Positions 16,627 to 25,918 of a stretch of DNA of 64,000 bases are shown in pieces. The notes below the pieces were generated by a model. It had not been told where the DNA came from, ran no database searches, and saw nothing but the letters and a program-made list of their open reading frames with translations. The DNA comes from Paenibacillus uliginis N3/975 (GTDB taxonomy: Bacteria > Bacillota > Bacilli > Paenibacillales > Paenibacillaceae). The position numbers and the translations under genes were made by a program. Each line of letters opens with the position of its first letter. The first letter of the stretch is position 1. Location: contig NZ_LT840184.1 in NCBI RefSeq assembly GCF_900177425.1, positions 4,939,705 through 5,003,704 on the forward strand. Reading direction: 5' to 3'.

Positions 16627-17112
16627 ATGAATGATCGGCTTGCTTCCATGCATCGCTGCCATCCCGATTCAATCAAGGCTGAACGTATTGCCGGATTTTT
16701 GTTTAATGCTGTATTGATCGCGATATCTATTGCGTACATCATTATTGCGTCGTTAAAAGATTGGACGCTCATCCCCGGATGGATCGCGATTGGGCTGTTT
16801 ATATTCACACTCGTATGGTACACATGGGTCACTCCAGTACTGTCCTACCGGACATTCGGTTTCAAAGTATCCGAGGAAGAACTTGAGCTCCGCTCCGGTT
16901 GGATATGGCTCACAGACACCATCGTACCTATGACACGCGTCCAACATGTCGAGCTGGAGAGAGGCCCGCTGCTGCGAAAATACGGATTGGCTGAAGTGAA
17001 GGTCGTAACAGCCGCTAAGACGCACGTCATCATGGCACTCGAATCGGACGAAGCGGAAAAACTGAAACAACAGATCGGAGAGCTTGCGAAAGTGGTGGAA
17101 CACGATGAATGA
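16627..17112 (+). CDS. Bacterial PH-domain membrane protein, YdbS-like
   Basis: This protein of about 161 aa has two N-terminal membrane segments (FLFNAVLIAISIAYIIIAS; PGWIAIGLFIFTLVWYTW) and a cytosolic bPH2 domain (VSEEELELRSGWIWLTDTIVPMTRVQHVELERGPLLRKYGLAEVKV). The start at 16627 is chosen because GGGGG lies 8 nt upstream; an ATG at 16603 has none. Its last 8 nt overlap the next gene, the same pairing as Bacillus ydbS-ydbT. The pair is linked there to envelope stress and antimicrobial resistance. Confidence 0.85.
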   Translation: MNDRLASMHRCHPDSIKAERIAGFLFNAVLIAISIAYIIIASLKDWTLIPGWIAIGLFIFTLVWYTWVTPVLSYRTFGFKVSEEELELRSGWIWLTDTIVPMTRVQHVELERGPLLRKYGLAEVKVVTAAKTHVIMALESDEAEKLKQQIGELAKVVEHDE

Positions 17113-18847
17113 ACCGGTGGAAAAACGCCTTCACAAGCTGTACATCCTGTTCCCGCTTGCCGGCAGTATCAAGTCTTTCATCCCTCTTATTATTTTGTTT
17201 GGCATCAAAATGATAAATGGTGGGTCACTTAAGTCCACACTGGGGTACTGGATTGCAGCCGGTATCACGGCAGTTGTTCTGCTACTGATCATTTATGGTT
17301 GGCTACAATGGAGACGTTTGGTATATGTGCTGGAGGATAACAAAATCGTCATTCGGCGCGGCGTATTCTTCCGGGAGGAGCTTTCTATTTACACCGGACG
17401 TATACACTCCATGAACATGGAGCAGCCGCTGCTGCAGCGAATTCTCGGATTGACACAGGTGAAAATAGATACACCGGGTAAGACCGATGATGGCGGCAAG
17501 CTTCCTGCTATCTCCGGCGCAGAAGCAGAACGTCTTCAACGTTGGCTTAGAGAGCGTACGGCGGCCGGATCAGCTCAGGACCGAACCGAAGAGAGTCACG
17601 CGGAAGGGAATGCAAACGTTTTGCCGGATCCAGCCACATGGCAGAATAACGATGTGATTGGAACCGCAGCGAATGACGGTGCTAGTGACAGCAATTCCAC
17701 GGCTGCCCTGATTACAGGAAACGAAGAGAACCCCGAGAGCACACGAAGAGAGTATGAGATCAGCAGAGACGCAAGCCCTACTAACACTGCCGGGAAAGCC
17801 GAAGAAGTCAATACAGCTGGGTCTTCTAACTCTGCAATGATTCCGGAGTCTTCGGGTGTTCCAGAGGAACGCACCGTACTTCTGCAGCTATCAGCAGGCC
17901 GTCTGTTGCTTGCAGCACTCACGTCGCTCAATTTATCGCTTGCCTTGGCCTTTGCTGCAGGTGTATTCTCCTTGGCAGACGACGTCCTTCCCAAAAATCT
18001 GTATACCAAACTATATCAGGAAGCAGGACATTTTCTTCCCGGTGGTTGGGTGGCTCTCATTGCCCTCGCCCTCGTCCTGGCCTGGCTCTTGTCCGCCGTG
18101 CTATATACGATCAAGTATGCTGGATTTACGGTGGAGCGTGTAGGAAAACAGATCGCGGTTACATGCGGCCTGCTGGAACGCAAGCAGATGTTCTTCTCTC
18201 CTCAGCGGGTACAAGCTGTATCCGTGAAGGAAGGATTGCTGCGGCAGCCTTTCGGTTATGCCGAAGTGAAGCTCCACGTTCTCACTTCGGAATCAGATAA
18301 AAACCTTATGCTTCATCCACTGATTCCGATGAAAGATATTGCGGCACTGCTGGAACGAATTGTTCCGCAGTACACTGCGGATACCGTGGATACCATCCCT
18401 CCTCGGAGAGCGCTGTGGTTGTACCTGCGTTTGGAAGTTCTTCTTACAACGGCTGTGTGCACAGGACTCATCTGGTATTTCAAGACACCGGGATTATGGT
18501 CACTCCTGTTGTTTCCGGTCTCAATCCTGTGGGCGATTCTAACACACAAGGACGCAGGCATCGCTCTTCGAGGCAAGCAGCTGACGATACGGTCTCGATT
18601 GATCACTCGTACCACACAATATATCCGCCGTCCGCAGGTCATCAGCCTGAAGGTATCAGGTACCCGCAGACAGCGCCGGAATAACCTTCGATCGTTCGAG
18701 GTAAGCCTCATCTCCAGCCAGTATGATGGCAAAACATACAGCTTGGAGCAATCTGCTGTTGAAGCGGTATGGGAATGGTTCCGACAGCCGAAAGGAAGCT
18801 CATCTGCCGTCAAAAAGGATCAAAGTGAAGGGACTCCGATAAGCTAA
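17105..18847 (+). CDS. Bacterial PH-domain membrane protein, YdbT-like
   Basis: This protein of about 580 aa carries several bPH2 domains: one near residues 70-140 (RRGVFFREELSIYTGRIHSMNM), one near 345-420 (TCGLLERKQMFFSPQRVQAVSV) and a third near the C-terminus. Each is preceded by paired membrane segments. Between the first and second PH units lies a stretch of about 105 residues rich in Ala, Asn, Ser, Glu and Thr with no membrane segment, which looks disordered and unusually long. The start ATG at 17105 overlaps the YdbS-like stop by 8 nt. An earlier start at 17084 is possible but less likely. Confidence 0.87.
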   Translation: MNEPVEKRLHKLYILFPLAGSIKSFIPLIILFGIKMINGGSLKSTLGYWIAAGITAVVLLLIIYGWLQWRRLVYVLEDNKIVIRRGVFFREELSIYTGRIHSMNMEQPLLQRILGLTQVKIDTPGKTDDGGKLPAISGAEAERLQRWLRERTAAGSAQDRTEESHAEGNANVLPDPATWQNNDVIGTAANDGASDSNSTAALITGNEENPESTRREYEISRDASPTNTAGKAEEVNTAGSSNSAMIPESSGVPEERTVLLQLSAGRLLLAALTSLNLSLALAFAAGVFSLADDVLPKNLYTKLYQEAGHFLPGGWVALIALALVLAWLLSAVLYTIKYAGFTVERVGKQIAVTCGLLERKQMFFSPQRVQAVSVKEGLLRQPFGYAEVKLHVLTSESDKNLMLHPLIPMKDIAALLERIVPQYTADTVDTIPPRRALWLYLRLEVLLTTAVCTGLIWYFKTPGLWSLLLFPVSILWAILTHKDAGIALRGKQLTIRSRLITRTTQYIRRPQVISLKVSGTRRQRRNNLRSFEVSLISSQYDGKTYSLEQSAVEAVWEWFRQPKGSSSAVKKDQSEGTPIS

Positions 18848-18893
18848 CAGGGGTATTCTCCTTGACTCCCCCATGAACCGCTACTAGTAAATA

Positions 18894-18934
18894 AAAAAGG
18901 TGAACATGTCTGAATCGGGACAGTTCACCTTTTT
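18894..18934. terminator. Bidirectional rho-independent terminator
   Basis: AAAAAGGTGAAC (18894-18905) pairs with GTTCACCTTTTT (18923-18934), with a small inner GTC/GAC stem. It separates the convergent YdbT-like gene and the TVP38 pseudogene. Confidence 0.9.
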
Positions 18935-18949
18935 GTTATTGAGAAAGTA

Positions 18950-19463
18950 TTACGCGATATCACGCGCCAACGGCTGTGGCTGTTTTCTTTTCCAGATACG
19001 ATAAATCAACAGCGTCAAGAAGATAAACACACCGTAAACTCCTAGCGTCATAGCTACATTACGGGGTTCTTTCATCATACTATTCCCTACGATGGCGAAC
19101 AGTAGCATGGCCGGTATTTTGCCAAGTGAAGAGGCAAGCATGTACGCTGCAAATGAAACTCGGCTTAAAGCTGTTCCCCCATTCTTGATAACCATAACGA
19201 ACGAACAGAAACATCAGAATAGAGGCAACCGCGGACCCAATCCATGTGATGATCCCGCCAAATACAGGCCCGTATGCCGCACCAATTACACCGCCGACAA
19301 GTGGATATGGAATGACTGGAAATAAGGCCATGCATACAGCGATAAAAGTAACGAGCGGTACATGATTGGACTCTCCAACCCATGCCAGAATATCCTTGCC
19401 ATAAACATAGATGAAATAGGCGATTCCTGCATACAGCAGCATGAGCCCAAGCTTCTTATACAT
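18950..19463 (-). pseudogene. TVP38/TMEM64 (DedA-like) membrane protein, internal deletion plus frameshift
   Basis: The 5' part (start 19463, AGGAG 6 nt upstream) encodes the family's first half, ending ...MFLFVRYGYQEWG. The 3' part, in another frame, encodes its last third (SRVSFAAYMLASSLGKIPAMLLFAIVG...). The two frames overlap around 19150-19195. Compared with the family, roughly 35-45 residues between the WG and SRVSF segments are missing, including the region around the conserved R-x-x-P-x-x-P-x-x-x-x-N. Frame change and missing core together indicate a dead gene. A sequencing error alone would not explain the missing block. Confidence 0.72.
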
Positions 19464-19557
19464 ATCGTACTCCTCTGATGGTTCCATAAATATTTCTAAC
19501 CATCCAACTATACCGAAATATCTGCCTCTGAATCAATTCCAATATGACAATTAAAGA

Positions 19558-19617
19558 GGGGGTGTCTCAAAAGGTCCATTGACCCGGGACGCCCCCATCT
19601 GTCTGTTTTAAGACGCC
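19558..19617 (-). repeat. R1 dispersed hairpin repeat, copy 1
   Basis: In minus orientation the copy reads GGCGTCTTAAAACAGACAG, then a hairpin with outer arms GGGGGCGTC/GACACCCCC and inner GGTC-AATG-GACC. The outer arm has a G-T wobble relative to the copy at 33.9 kb, so pairing is preserved. It lies downstream of the GHL10-type SLH gene. The remaining gap (19618-19744) holds nothing else I can identify. Confidence 0.7.
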
Positions 19618-19744
19618 ACGTGTACTTCTTTTGACTCAATCGTGGCCAACACTCAGTAAAGTTACCTCTTTGTGGACAGCCTCCTTTTGGTTTTTATTCT
19701 AATCGATTTAACGCTCTTTCTTCATAGCGTACTTCCGTTATTCG

Positions 19745-22700
19745 TTATTGGGCATTGAGCAAGTTCCAGATAATCACGGCTGCCTGTGCACGGTTCGCGA
19801 TACCCTTTGGCGTAAAAAGGTCAGCACCCGTTCCGTTTATAATTCCCTCCTGGGTAAGCAGGGCTATGGCAGACTTCGCGTATGGAGCAATTTTCTCCTT
19901 GTCTTTGAATTTCGAGAGAGTCTCCTCTACCTTGTCAGCTGTCTTTTTGTTCTCCAGGTTCAAGGCGTTGGCACTCATGATGGCCATCTCTTCACGGGTA
20001 ATCGGACGATTCGGTTCAAACTTCCCGCCGCCTACTCCCTGGGCAAGACCAGCCTTCATTGCAGCCGCTATGATGTCGTAGTACCAGTCGGATTGATTAA
20101 CATCCTTCATGGACGCAGGCACGCTTCCTCCCGTCAGCTCAAAAGTACGAACCAGCATAGCCAAAAACTCGGCACGTGTGACCGGCTTGAGCGGCTTTAT
20201 GGTATCATCACCAAAGCCCTTCAAAATGCCTCTTGTCGTTAATCCCTCAATCGCTTCCTTCGCCCAAGAAGCAACTTGGTCTGCATCCTTAAACACCGGC
20301 GGATTGCTTGGTTCAACTGGCGGTGTGGTCGGCGTTGTAGGTGTTACAGGTGGCGTCACCGGTTTAGTAGGCGTTACAGGCGACGTTACGGGCGGTGTAA
20401 CTGGTGGTGTAACTGGTGGTGTGACCGGCGGATTAGGATCCGTAGGAGTACCGCCTTTTTTGACATGAACCGTAGCAGGTCCACTCGTATTACTCTCATT
20501 GTGAAGCCGATCAACAGCGGTAACAACATAGGTATACTTACTATTTTCGATTACCGTTGTATCAACGAATGATTGGACAGAGCCTTCCTGCTTGCGTAAT
20601 GTCTTCAACATTTTTGCCGGATTCTGAATATCAATGGTTTCTTTGTCCAAGAAACGGTAAATCGCATAATAAGCTTCATCGTCCTTGGATCTCCAATTCA
20701 GCTTTACGCCTTCCTGGTCATTATGCGCTGTTAGGCCTACTGGTGCTGACGGGGCTTTGTTATCTAACCATGGCATGGTCGGAACCAAGGCTGGGTAACG
20801 GTACAAATCCTCGCGGAGGCGGTCTGTGAATCCAAGAGGGTTCTCCGCAAACCATTTCGCGCTAAAGTACATACTTCCATCAACCTGTTCAAAGTTTCGG
20901 TTGTACTTGATCTGGTTTGGCATTTCCTCCGGATCAAGCCAGCTGTCTACCGAACCAACCCGGTAAATGGCCTGACCGCTGTACAAATGGACGTTCTTGC
21001 CTGCGGTTACGCTGCTCCACCACTCAACCAATTTATCGTAGGCTGCCGGGGAGTATCCTCTGTACCAATAGATTTGGGGAGTAATATAATCGATCCATCC
21101 CTCATCGATCCACTTTTTGGAGTCTGCATAGATGGAATCATAGCTACTGAGCCCATTCGTCTCGGATCCATCCGGGGCACTAGCACTCTTGTTCTTCCAA
21201 ATGCCAAATGGACTGATACCAAATTTCACATAACTTTTCTCGGCTTTAATCGCCTCGCTTACTTTCTTCACGAACTGGTTCACATTATCTCTGCGCCAAT
21301 CTCCCTTGTTCGTGAATGCTCCTCCATATTTAACAAATGTATCTTCATCAGGGAAATCCACTCCCCCTGAAGGGTACGGATAGAAGTAGTCATCGAAATG
21401 AACCGCATCAATATCGTAGTTCTCCACGACTTCCATGACCCCGTCCAGGATAAACTTCTGTGCCTCCGGGATACCTGGGTTAAAGAGGAGCTTCCCGCCA
21501 TAGGCTTCAACCCATTCCGGGTGCAGTCTTGCCGGATGTTCCTCGACCAATTCGTTTATATTTTCATTCATACTTACACGATAAGGATTGAACCACGCAT
21601 GGAATTCCATGTTCCGTTTATGGGTTTCCTCAATTAAAAATTCCAACGGATTATAGCCCGGATCCTTACCCTGCACGCCTGTGAGCCATGCCGACCATGG
21701 GCCGTACTTTGACGGATAGAAGGCATCAGCTGTCGGCTTGATCTGCATAATTATTGCGTTCATACCTGCAGATTCCAGCTGATCGAGCAGATCAATATAC
21801 TGCTGCTTTTGAGCTGCGGGATCAGCACCTTTTACAGGCCAATCGATGTTCTCCACCGTCGCTATCCACGCCGCTCTCATCTCTGCCTTCGGCATGCCCG
21901 ATGGTTGGTTAACAGTGATGTATAATGAGCTTGTTTTCCCGCTGTGTGTGGCGGTTATTCTCGATGCCCCAACCTTCAACCCTGTCACCTTCCCGTTCTC
22001 GTCTACAGATGCGACTTCCGGTTTACTGCTGCTGTACAGTACACCTTCCGTCAATTCTACGGGCTCATCCATCCACGTATAAGATGCCATCGCAACGGTA
22101 TCAAAGGAGTCCCCGATGTTTACAGCCGTCAAGCCGCGAAGTTCAATACTTTTCAAAACAGGCACAGGCTTCTCCACCGTGATCGGATGTTCAACGGATA
22201 CCCCCTTGTAGGATACGGTAATAACCGCTGAACCTTGGGACAAGGCTGTAAGATGCCCTTCATCATTCACGCTGACAATATCAGGATGACTGCTGGTGTA
22301 GATTACTCCGTCAGCAAGCGGCAATGGGTATTCATAACCACTATAAATTGCATACGCTTTCATTTTTCCAGAAGTGCTGGTTTCCAAATGTACCGGTCCA
22401 GACAATTCTAATTTCTGTGGGACAACCTCTTCGTCAGTTACCTTTAAGTTAAACGTTACAGGAGGCGCATCGCCATATTCTGCCGTAATCGTAACATCGC
22501 CTGGTGCTAATGCATCAACGGTGTCATATGTAGCCCCTGTCACTGTGGCAATGTTTTTATCGCTGCTGCTCAGTTTTACTCCATCTGTCACCAACGCAGG
22601 TTCTATCATATTCGCATATGTCGCATAGACTACCGCTCGCTGGGATTCGCCCGTCTGCATCGGGGTCAGTCCTGTGATATCCAGGGCATATGCTGCGGAG

Positions 22701-23551
22701 TTGCCGTACAGAGCTGTCAGACGATCAAAGTAGAGTTCGCCCTTGTTTTTATTGGTTTCTTTCGTTTCTGCCACATAAATTTGTGAAAGTTTCAATGGAG
22801 AGGATAATTTGGTAGGGATGTTAAACGTGATGTATTTCCAACCGTTCCAGCTTAGTTTTCCTGAATCGGTGAGATCTACCGTCTCTTTACCGCCGTTCGC
22901 CCCCAGTACCACTCCCCGTAGCCAATGATTGCCACCATCTCCGTACACCCATAGCCCCATGCTTTTGGGATTTCCGGTAAGGGTTCTGCCCACACTTCCA
23001 TCCGGGTCCTTAAAGTTGATGTAAGCCGCGGAAGTATCTTTTGGGAAAGCCGTAAAATCGTATGAAAGCTTTGCCGCGTTATAACCGTAATAAATCGTTT
23101 CCGGTCTGCTTACCAGACTCAGATCGGCTGTTGCCCGAACAGCTGAGACTTGCATATACGAAAGATTCTCAAACTCCTCTACGATCACTGACGAAGGACT
23201 CAATGCTGCCGGATCGCCTGACTCCAAAGCCAAGGGATCATCTTGGCTATCTGTTGGGATATCTGTTATACCATCGGTGGGGATATCTATTGGATTCTCC
23301 GTAGATGAATCCGCCGGAATATCTGCTGGAATATCTGTTGGGGTCTCGGTTGGAGGCTCGCTTGGGGCCCCTGTCGCATTGTCAGCCGGTGGATCTGCTG
23401 GGACATCTGTCGTTATTTCAGTTACAGCCTCGGCTGAAACTTCTGGAATCATGCTCCCCCATCCCGATAGGGCTGTGCTGAGCGTCATGAGGAGCGCCAT
23501 CGTCCAGCATATAACCGTTCTGCTACGCCTGGATTTTCGTTTACTTAACAT
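19745..23551 (-). CDS. SLH-anchored GHL10-type glycoside hydrolase-like exoprotein
   Basis: The protein has 1268 aa. The order is: signal peptide (to about 41, ends VSAEA); a Pro/Thr/Asp-rich low-complexity stretch (about 45-115, TDIPADIPAD-like units); a carbohydrate-binding-like domain (about 125-290, WVYGDGGNHWLRG); three Ig/Big2-like domains; a GHL10 (DUF187-like) TIM-barrel from about 555 to 890 (MRAAWIATVENIDWP, MNAIIMQIKP, EFHAWFNPYRV, AVHFDDYFYPYP, YITPQIYWYRG); FN3 (about 930-1020); a (PPVT)n linker (about 1030-1080); and three SLH domains (about 1087-1268). GHL10 members resemble polysaccharide hydrolases; the substrate is unknown. WVYGDG-type binding domains occur here and in the 2036-residue SLH protein, suggesting a shared target. 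Confidence 0.9.
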   Translation of the reverse strand: MLSKRKSRRSRTVICWTMALLMTLSTALSGWGSMIPEVSAEAVTEITTDVPADPPADNATGAPSEPPTETPTDIPADIPADSSTENPIDIPTDGITDIPTDSQDDPLALESGDPAALSPSSVIVEEFENLSYMQVSAVRATADLSLVSRPETIYYGYNAAKLSYDFTAFPKDTSAAYINFKDPDGSVGRTLTGNPKSMGLWVYGDGGNHWLRGVVLGANGGKETVDLTDSGKLSWNGWKYITFNIPTKLSSPLKLSQIYVAETKETNKNKGELYFDRLTALYGNSAAYALDITGLTPMQTGESQRAVVYATYANMIEPALVTDGVKLSSSDKNIATVTGATYDTVDALAPGDVTITAEYGDAPPVTFNLKVTDEEVVPQKLELSGPVHLETSTSGKMKAYAIYSGYEYPLPLADGVIYTSSHPDIVSVNDEGHLTALSQGSAVITVSYKGVSVEHPITVEKPVPVLKSIELRGLTAVNIGDSFDTVAMASYTWMDEPVELTEGVLYSSSKPEVASVDENGKVTGLKVGASRITATHSGKTSSLYITVNQPSGMPKAEMRAAWIATVENIDWPVKGADPAAQKQQYIDLLDQLESAGMNAIIMQIKPTADAFYPSKYGPWSAWLTGVQGKDPGYNPLEFLIEETHKRNMEFHAWFNPYRVSMNENINELVEEHPARLHPEWVEAYGGKLLFNPGIPEAQKFILDGVMEVVENYDIDAVHFDDYFYPYPSGGVDFPDEDTFVKYGGAFTNKGDWRRDNVNQFVKKVSEAIKAEKSYVKFGISPFGIWKNKSASAPDGSETNGLSSYDSIYADSKKWIDEGWIDYITPQIYWYRGYSPAAYDKLVEWWSSVTAGKNVHLYSGQAIYRVGSVDSWLDPEEMPNQIKYNRNFEQVDGSMYFSAKWFAENPLGFTDRLREDLYRYPALVPTMPWLDNKAPSAPVGLTAHNDQEGVKLNWRSKDDEAYYAIYRFLDKETIDIQNPAKMLKTLRKQEGSVQSFVDTTVIENSKYTYVVTAVDRLHNESNTSGPATVHVKKGGTPTDPNPPVTPPVTPPVTPPVTSPVTPTKPVTPPVTPTTPTTPPVEPSNPPVFKDADQVASWAKEAIEGLTTRGILKGFGDDTIKPLKPVTRAEFLAMLVRTFELTGGSVPASMKDVNQSDWYYDIIAAAMKAGLAQGVGGGKFEPNRPITREEMAIMSANALNLENKKTADKVEETLSKFKDKEKIAPYAKSAIALLTQEGIINGTGADLFTPKGIANRAQAAVIIWNLLNAQ

Positions 23552-23836
23552 TCATTAATTCACTCCCTAAATAATATAATGAGTGCCGCTTCACTGCAGA
23601 TCTTCTTTAGATCAGCCTAACAGAGAAGATTTCCCCACCTCCTTTTAGGTTTATGTGAATTCACGAAGCCTAATAACAAGATGCACCCTTATCATATTGA
23701 AATTTTATTTCGAATTTCAATAGTTTTTTAAAATTTTATTTTGTTTTTTTATGCAGGAATTTTAACTTTAGTAGCATATGACATGGATAAAAAGCATTTT
23801 GTAAGGAGATATGAATTAATGCGTTGACCAATTTCG
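23552..23836. other. Non-coding gap between divergent genes
   Basis: This AT-rich leader of the GHL10 gene holds a palindromic hairpin around 23644-23673 (core GTGAATTCAC flanked by TTAGG/CCTAA). A mini-ORF context (AAGGAG followed by ATG and an early stop) lies near 23805-23827. No protein gene is supported. Confidence 0.4.
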
Positions 23837-23865
23837 TTGAAAACACATGATAACCACTATATATT
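23837..23865 (+). promoter_or_regulatory. Sigma-A promoter for the chromate transporter pair
   Basis: TTGAAA (23837-23842), a 17-nt spacer and TATATT (23860-23865) lie about 45 nt before the TTG start at 23912. Confidence 0.6.
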
Positions 23866-23911
23866 TATACATACAGTAAACACAGACCAAACCTGAGAAA
23901 GGATCCTTACC

Positions 23912-24505
23912 TTGAGTAAAACCGGCAATACATACTTGCAGCTCACCATCGCCATGTTCCGCACAGGCATTCTCGGTTATGGAGGAGGTCCTTCGGTCAT
24001 CCCGCTGATCCGTCATGAGGCCGTTACACGTTATAAATGGCTAAGCAACGACGAATTCGGAGAGGTGCTTGCACTGGCCAATGCCCTGCCCGGGCCGATC
24101 GCAACCAAGATGGCTGCCTATTTGGGTTATCAGCAAAAAAAGAGTATGGGAGCCATTGTAGCCATTTTAGCCCATATCCTTCCAACCTGTATCGCTATGA
24201 TCGCCCTGCTGTCGGCGGTACAATATTTGAGCAGCTCCAAAATCATAGCCGGCATGATCGCTGGCGTCACTCCCGTTATCGCTGTTATGCTCGGCACAAT
24301 GGCTTATGAATTCGGTGAAAAAGCTGTAAAGGGACTCGGTATATACGCAGGCATCGGTTTCTTCGCAGTTTCGTTCCTTCTGCTGGAGACCATCCAAATT
24401 CATCCCGCAATCGTCATTGTCTTGTTCCTTGTGTATGGTGCGGTGCATTTTAAAGTTGTAGCCAAGATGAAGAAGGAAAGACGGGAAAAGGAGGGGGCTG
24501 AATAA
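23912..24505 (+). CDS. Chromate transporter half-protein, ChrA N-domain type
   Basis: This 197-residue CHR-family membrane protein has the hallmark FRTGILGYGGGPSVIPLI near the N-terminus and ALANALPGPIATKMAAYLGY, as in single-domain (SCHR) pairs. About six hydrophobic segments follow. Start is TTG with GAAAGGA 8 nt upstream. The stop overlaps the ATG of the second half-gene, so both should be co-translated and assemble as a heterodimer. Role: proton-coupled anion (chromate/sulfate-like) transport, from family knowledge. Confidence 0.9.
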   Translation: MSKTGNTYLQLTIAMFRTGILGYGGGPSVIPLIRHEAVTRYKWLSNDEFGEVLALANALPGPIATKMAAYLGYQQKKSMGAIVAILAHILPTCIAMIALLSAVQYLSSSKIIAGMIAGVTPVIAVMLGTMAYEFGEKAVKGLGIYAGIGFFAVSFLLLETIQIHPAIVIVLFLVYGAVHFKVVAKMKKERREKEGAE

Positions 24506-25044
24506 TGGAATGGATTGAACTATTCATTAGTTTTTTTGTTGCCAATGTCCTTGGTTACGGAGGCGGCCCCGCTTCCATCCCGCTTATGTATGAGGAGATT
24601 GTTACCCACCGAGGTTGGCTAAGCGATCTGGAATTCTCCAACATGCTCGCCTTAGCGAATGCCCTGCCGGGACCGATCGCCACCAAAATCGCCGCTTTTG
24701 TCGGATATGGTGTATCCGGCTGGGTCGGCATGGCTTCCGCTCTAACAGCAACCGTAGTACCGTCAGCAATAGCTCTCATACTGCTTCTGAAGCTGCTCCA
24801 GAAGTTCCGGTCATCATCGGTCGTTAAAGGGATGACCCTGCTCGTGCAGCCTGTCATTGCCATCATGATGCTCACGCTGACCTGGCAGATGGGCAAAAGC
24901 TCCATCGTCTCCGTTGGCGCTATACAGACTCTAGGCATCGCTGCCGTGGCCTTCTGGGCCATGAATATCCGAAAAATCCATCCCGCTCTGGTCATTCTTG
25001 CAGCTTTTGCTTACGGTGGACTTGTATTGTCCCATATGGTGTGA
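24505..25044 (+). CDS. Chromate transporter half-protein, second subunit
   Basis: This 179-residue CHR-domain protein parallels the preceding one: FVANVLGYGGGPASIPLMYEE, then ALANALPGPIATKIAAFVGYG. The paired short genes, with the ATG overlapping the previous stop by 1 nt, are the normal arrangement for short-chain CHR transporters in Bacillales. A terminator follows at 25059. Confidence 0.9.
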   Translation: MEWIELFISFFVANVLGYGGGPASIPLMYEEIVTHRGWLSDLEFSNMLALANALPGPIATKIAAFVGYGVSGWVGMASALTATVVPSAIALILLLKLLQKFRSSSVVKGMTLLVQPVIAIMMLTLTWQMGKSSIVSVGAIQTLGIAAVAFWAMNIRKIHPALVILAAFAYGGLVLSHMV

Positions 25045-25058
25045 GGGTTCATACAAAA

Positions 25059-25082
25059 AAGCTGCCGATTCCTCGGCAGCTT
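25059..25082. terminator. Rho-independent terminator
   Basis: Perfect 10-nt arms AAGCTGCCGA and TCGGCAGCTT surround the loop TTCC, with A-rich and T-rich flanks. It lies between the convergent chromate transporter and 25.1-kb hypothetical genes. Confidence 0.9.
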
Positions 25083-25089
25083 CATCTTT

Positions 25090-25818
25090 CTAATAAGGCA
25101 GCTTGCTGTTCACATAAATCTTGCCATCAAGTACCCCGATCCATAGAGAAAGAGGGACTTCCGGTAGTGTACCCTCTTGTGAAGCTGACCATGAAATGTT
25201 CTGATCCCCCTGGACTGTCCAGAAAGAACGTGCCAATGCGGAGCGATGGCGGTTCGTGTCTTCTGATTCTCTGACAATCTCTGTTGAGATCTGATGGGGC
25301 TCATCGAACCCGTCAAGCGAAGCGTCATAGAGCCGGAGAATCTGTGCGCTAGTTCCATAACCATTGTCTGCAATAAACAAATCGGCACAGACTAAAGCTT
25401 CTGCTGTTCCGACTCTTTTCCTAATTTTAACACCATCAAGCTTTACACCCTCTGATGCAGGAGCTACCTCACCCGCACTTCCAAACTCTATGCTGATCAT
25501 AACAAATGAACCATCCTCAAATCGATAATATCTGCTCTGCTCTCCTTCAAGAGGATCAAATTCGTAATAATCGGCAGGAATCTGTTGAACCAACTCCAGT
25601 TTGTATGCATCCCATAATTCGTCTTTACTAATTTTTTTTAACAAAACATTTTGGTGTTCTTCCGGTACATCATGCTCCACAAAAAATTGTTCCAGATTAA
25701 CCAGCTTAACCCCATTGATATCCCGATCGTGTTGAAAATCAGAAAGCATTATTATTACAGCAAGCGCACTCGCCATGATAACGAATACCATAACGTGCAA
25801 TAACTTCTTCCTCTTCAC
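25090..25818 (-). CDS. Membrane-anchored extracytoplasmic protein, unknown function
   Basis: This protein of about 242 aa has a basic start and one N-terminal membrane segment (LLHVMVFVIMASALAVIIML), followed by a hydrophilic domain with many Asp/Glu residues and aromatic strands (YYEFDPLEGEQSRYYRFEDG). GTG 25818 is preferred because AGAGG lies 9 nt upstream; a GTG three codons earlier overlaps the ribosome site. No catalytic motif or family is recognised. It is followed directly by the convergent terminator. Confidence 0.65.
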   Translation of the reverse strand: MKRKKLLHVMVFVIMASALAVIIMLSDFQHDRDINGVKLVNLEQFFVEHDVPEEHQNVLLKKISKDELWDAYKLELVQQIPADYYEFDPLEGEQSRYYRFEDGSFVMISIEFGSAGEVAPASEGVKLDGVKIRKRVGTAEALVCADLFIADNGYGTSAQILRLYDASLDGFDEPHQISTEIVRESEDTNRHRSALARSFWTVQGDQNISWSASQEGTLPEVPLSLWIGVLDGKIYVNSKLPY

Positions 25819-25918
25819 TTCATTCACCCTCTAAGGCCACATTGACCAAATGATCAAATATAGTGTACCTCAAAGGAGGATTTTGGAAATATAAGTAAGA
25901 TCACACCTGCCAATTCAT

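Noticed and set aside
20330..20445. Tandem GGTGT-rich DNA repeat, possible minisatellite or CRISPR-like array
   Set aside because: It is the coding sequence of the (PPVT)n linker in the GHL10 SLH protein; the frame is continuous and there are no spacers.
23270..23420. Degenerate repeats near the start of the GHL10 gene
   Set aside because: They encode the Pro/Thr/Asp-rich low-complexity segment after the signal peptide.
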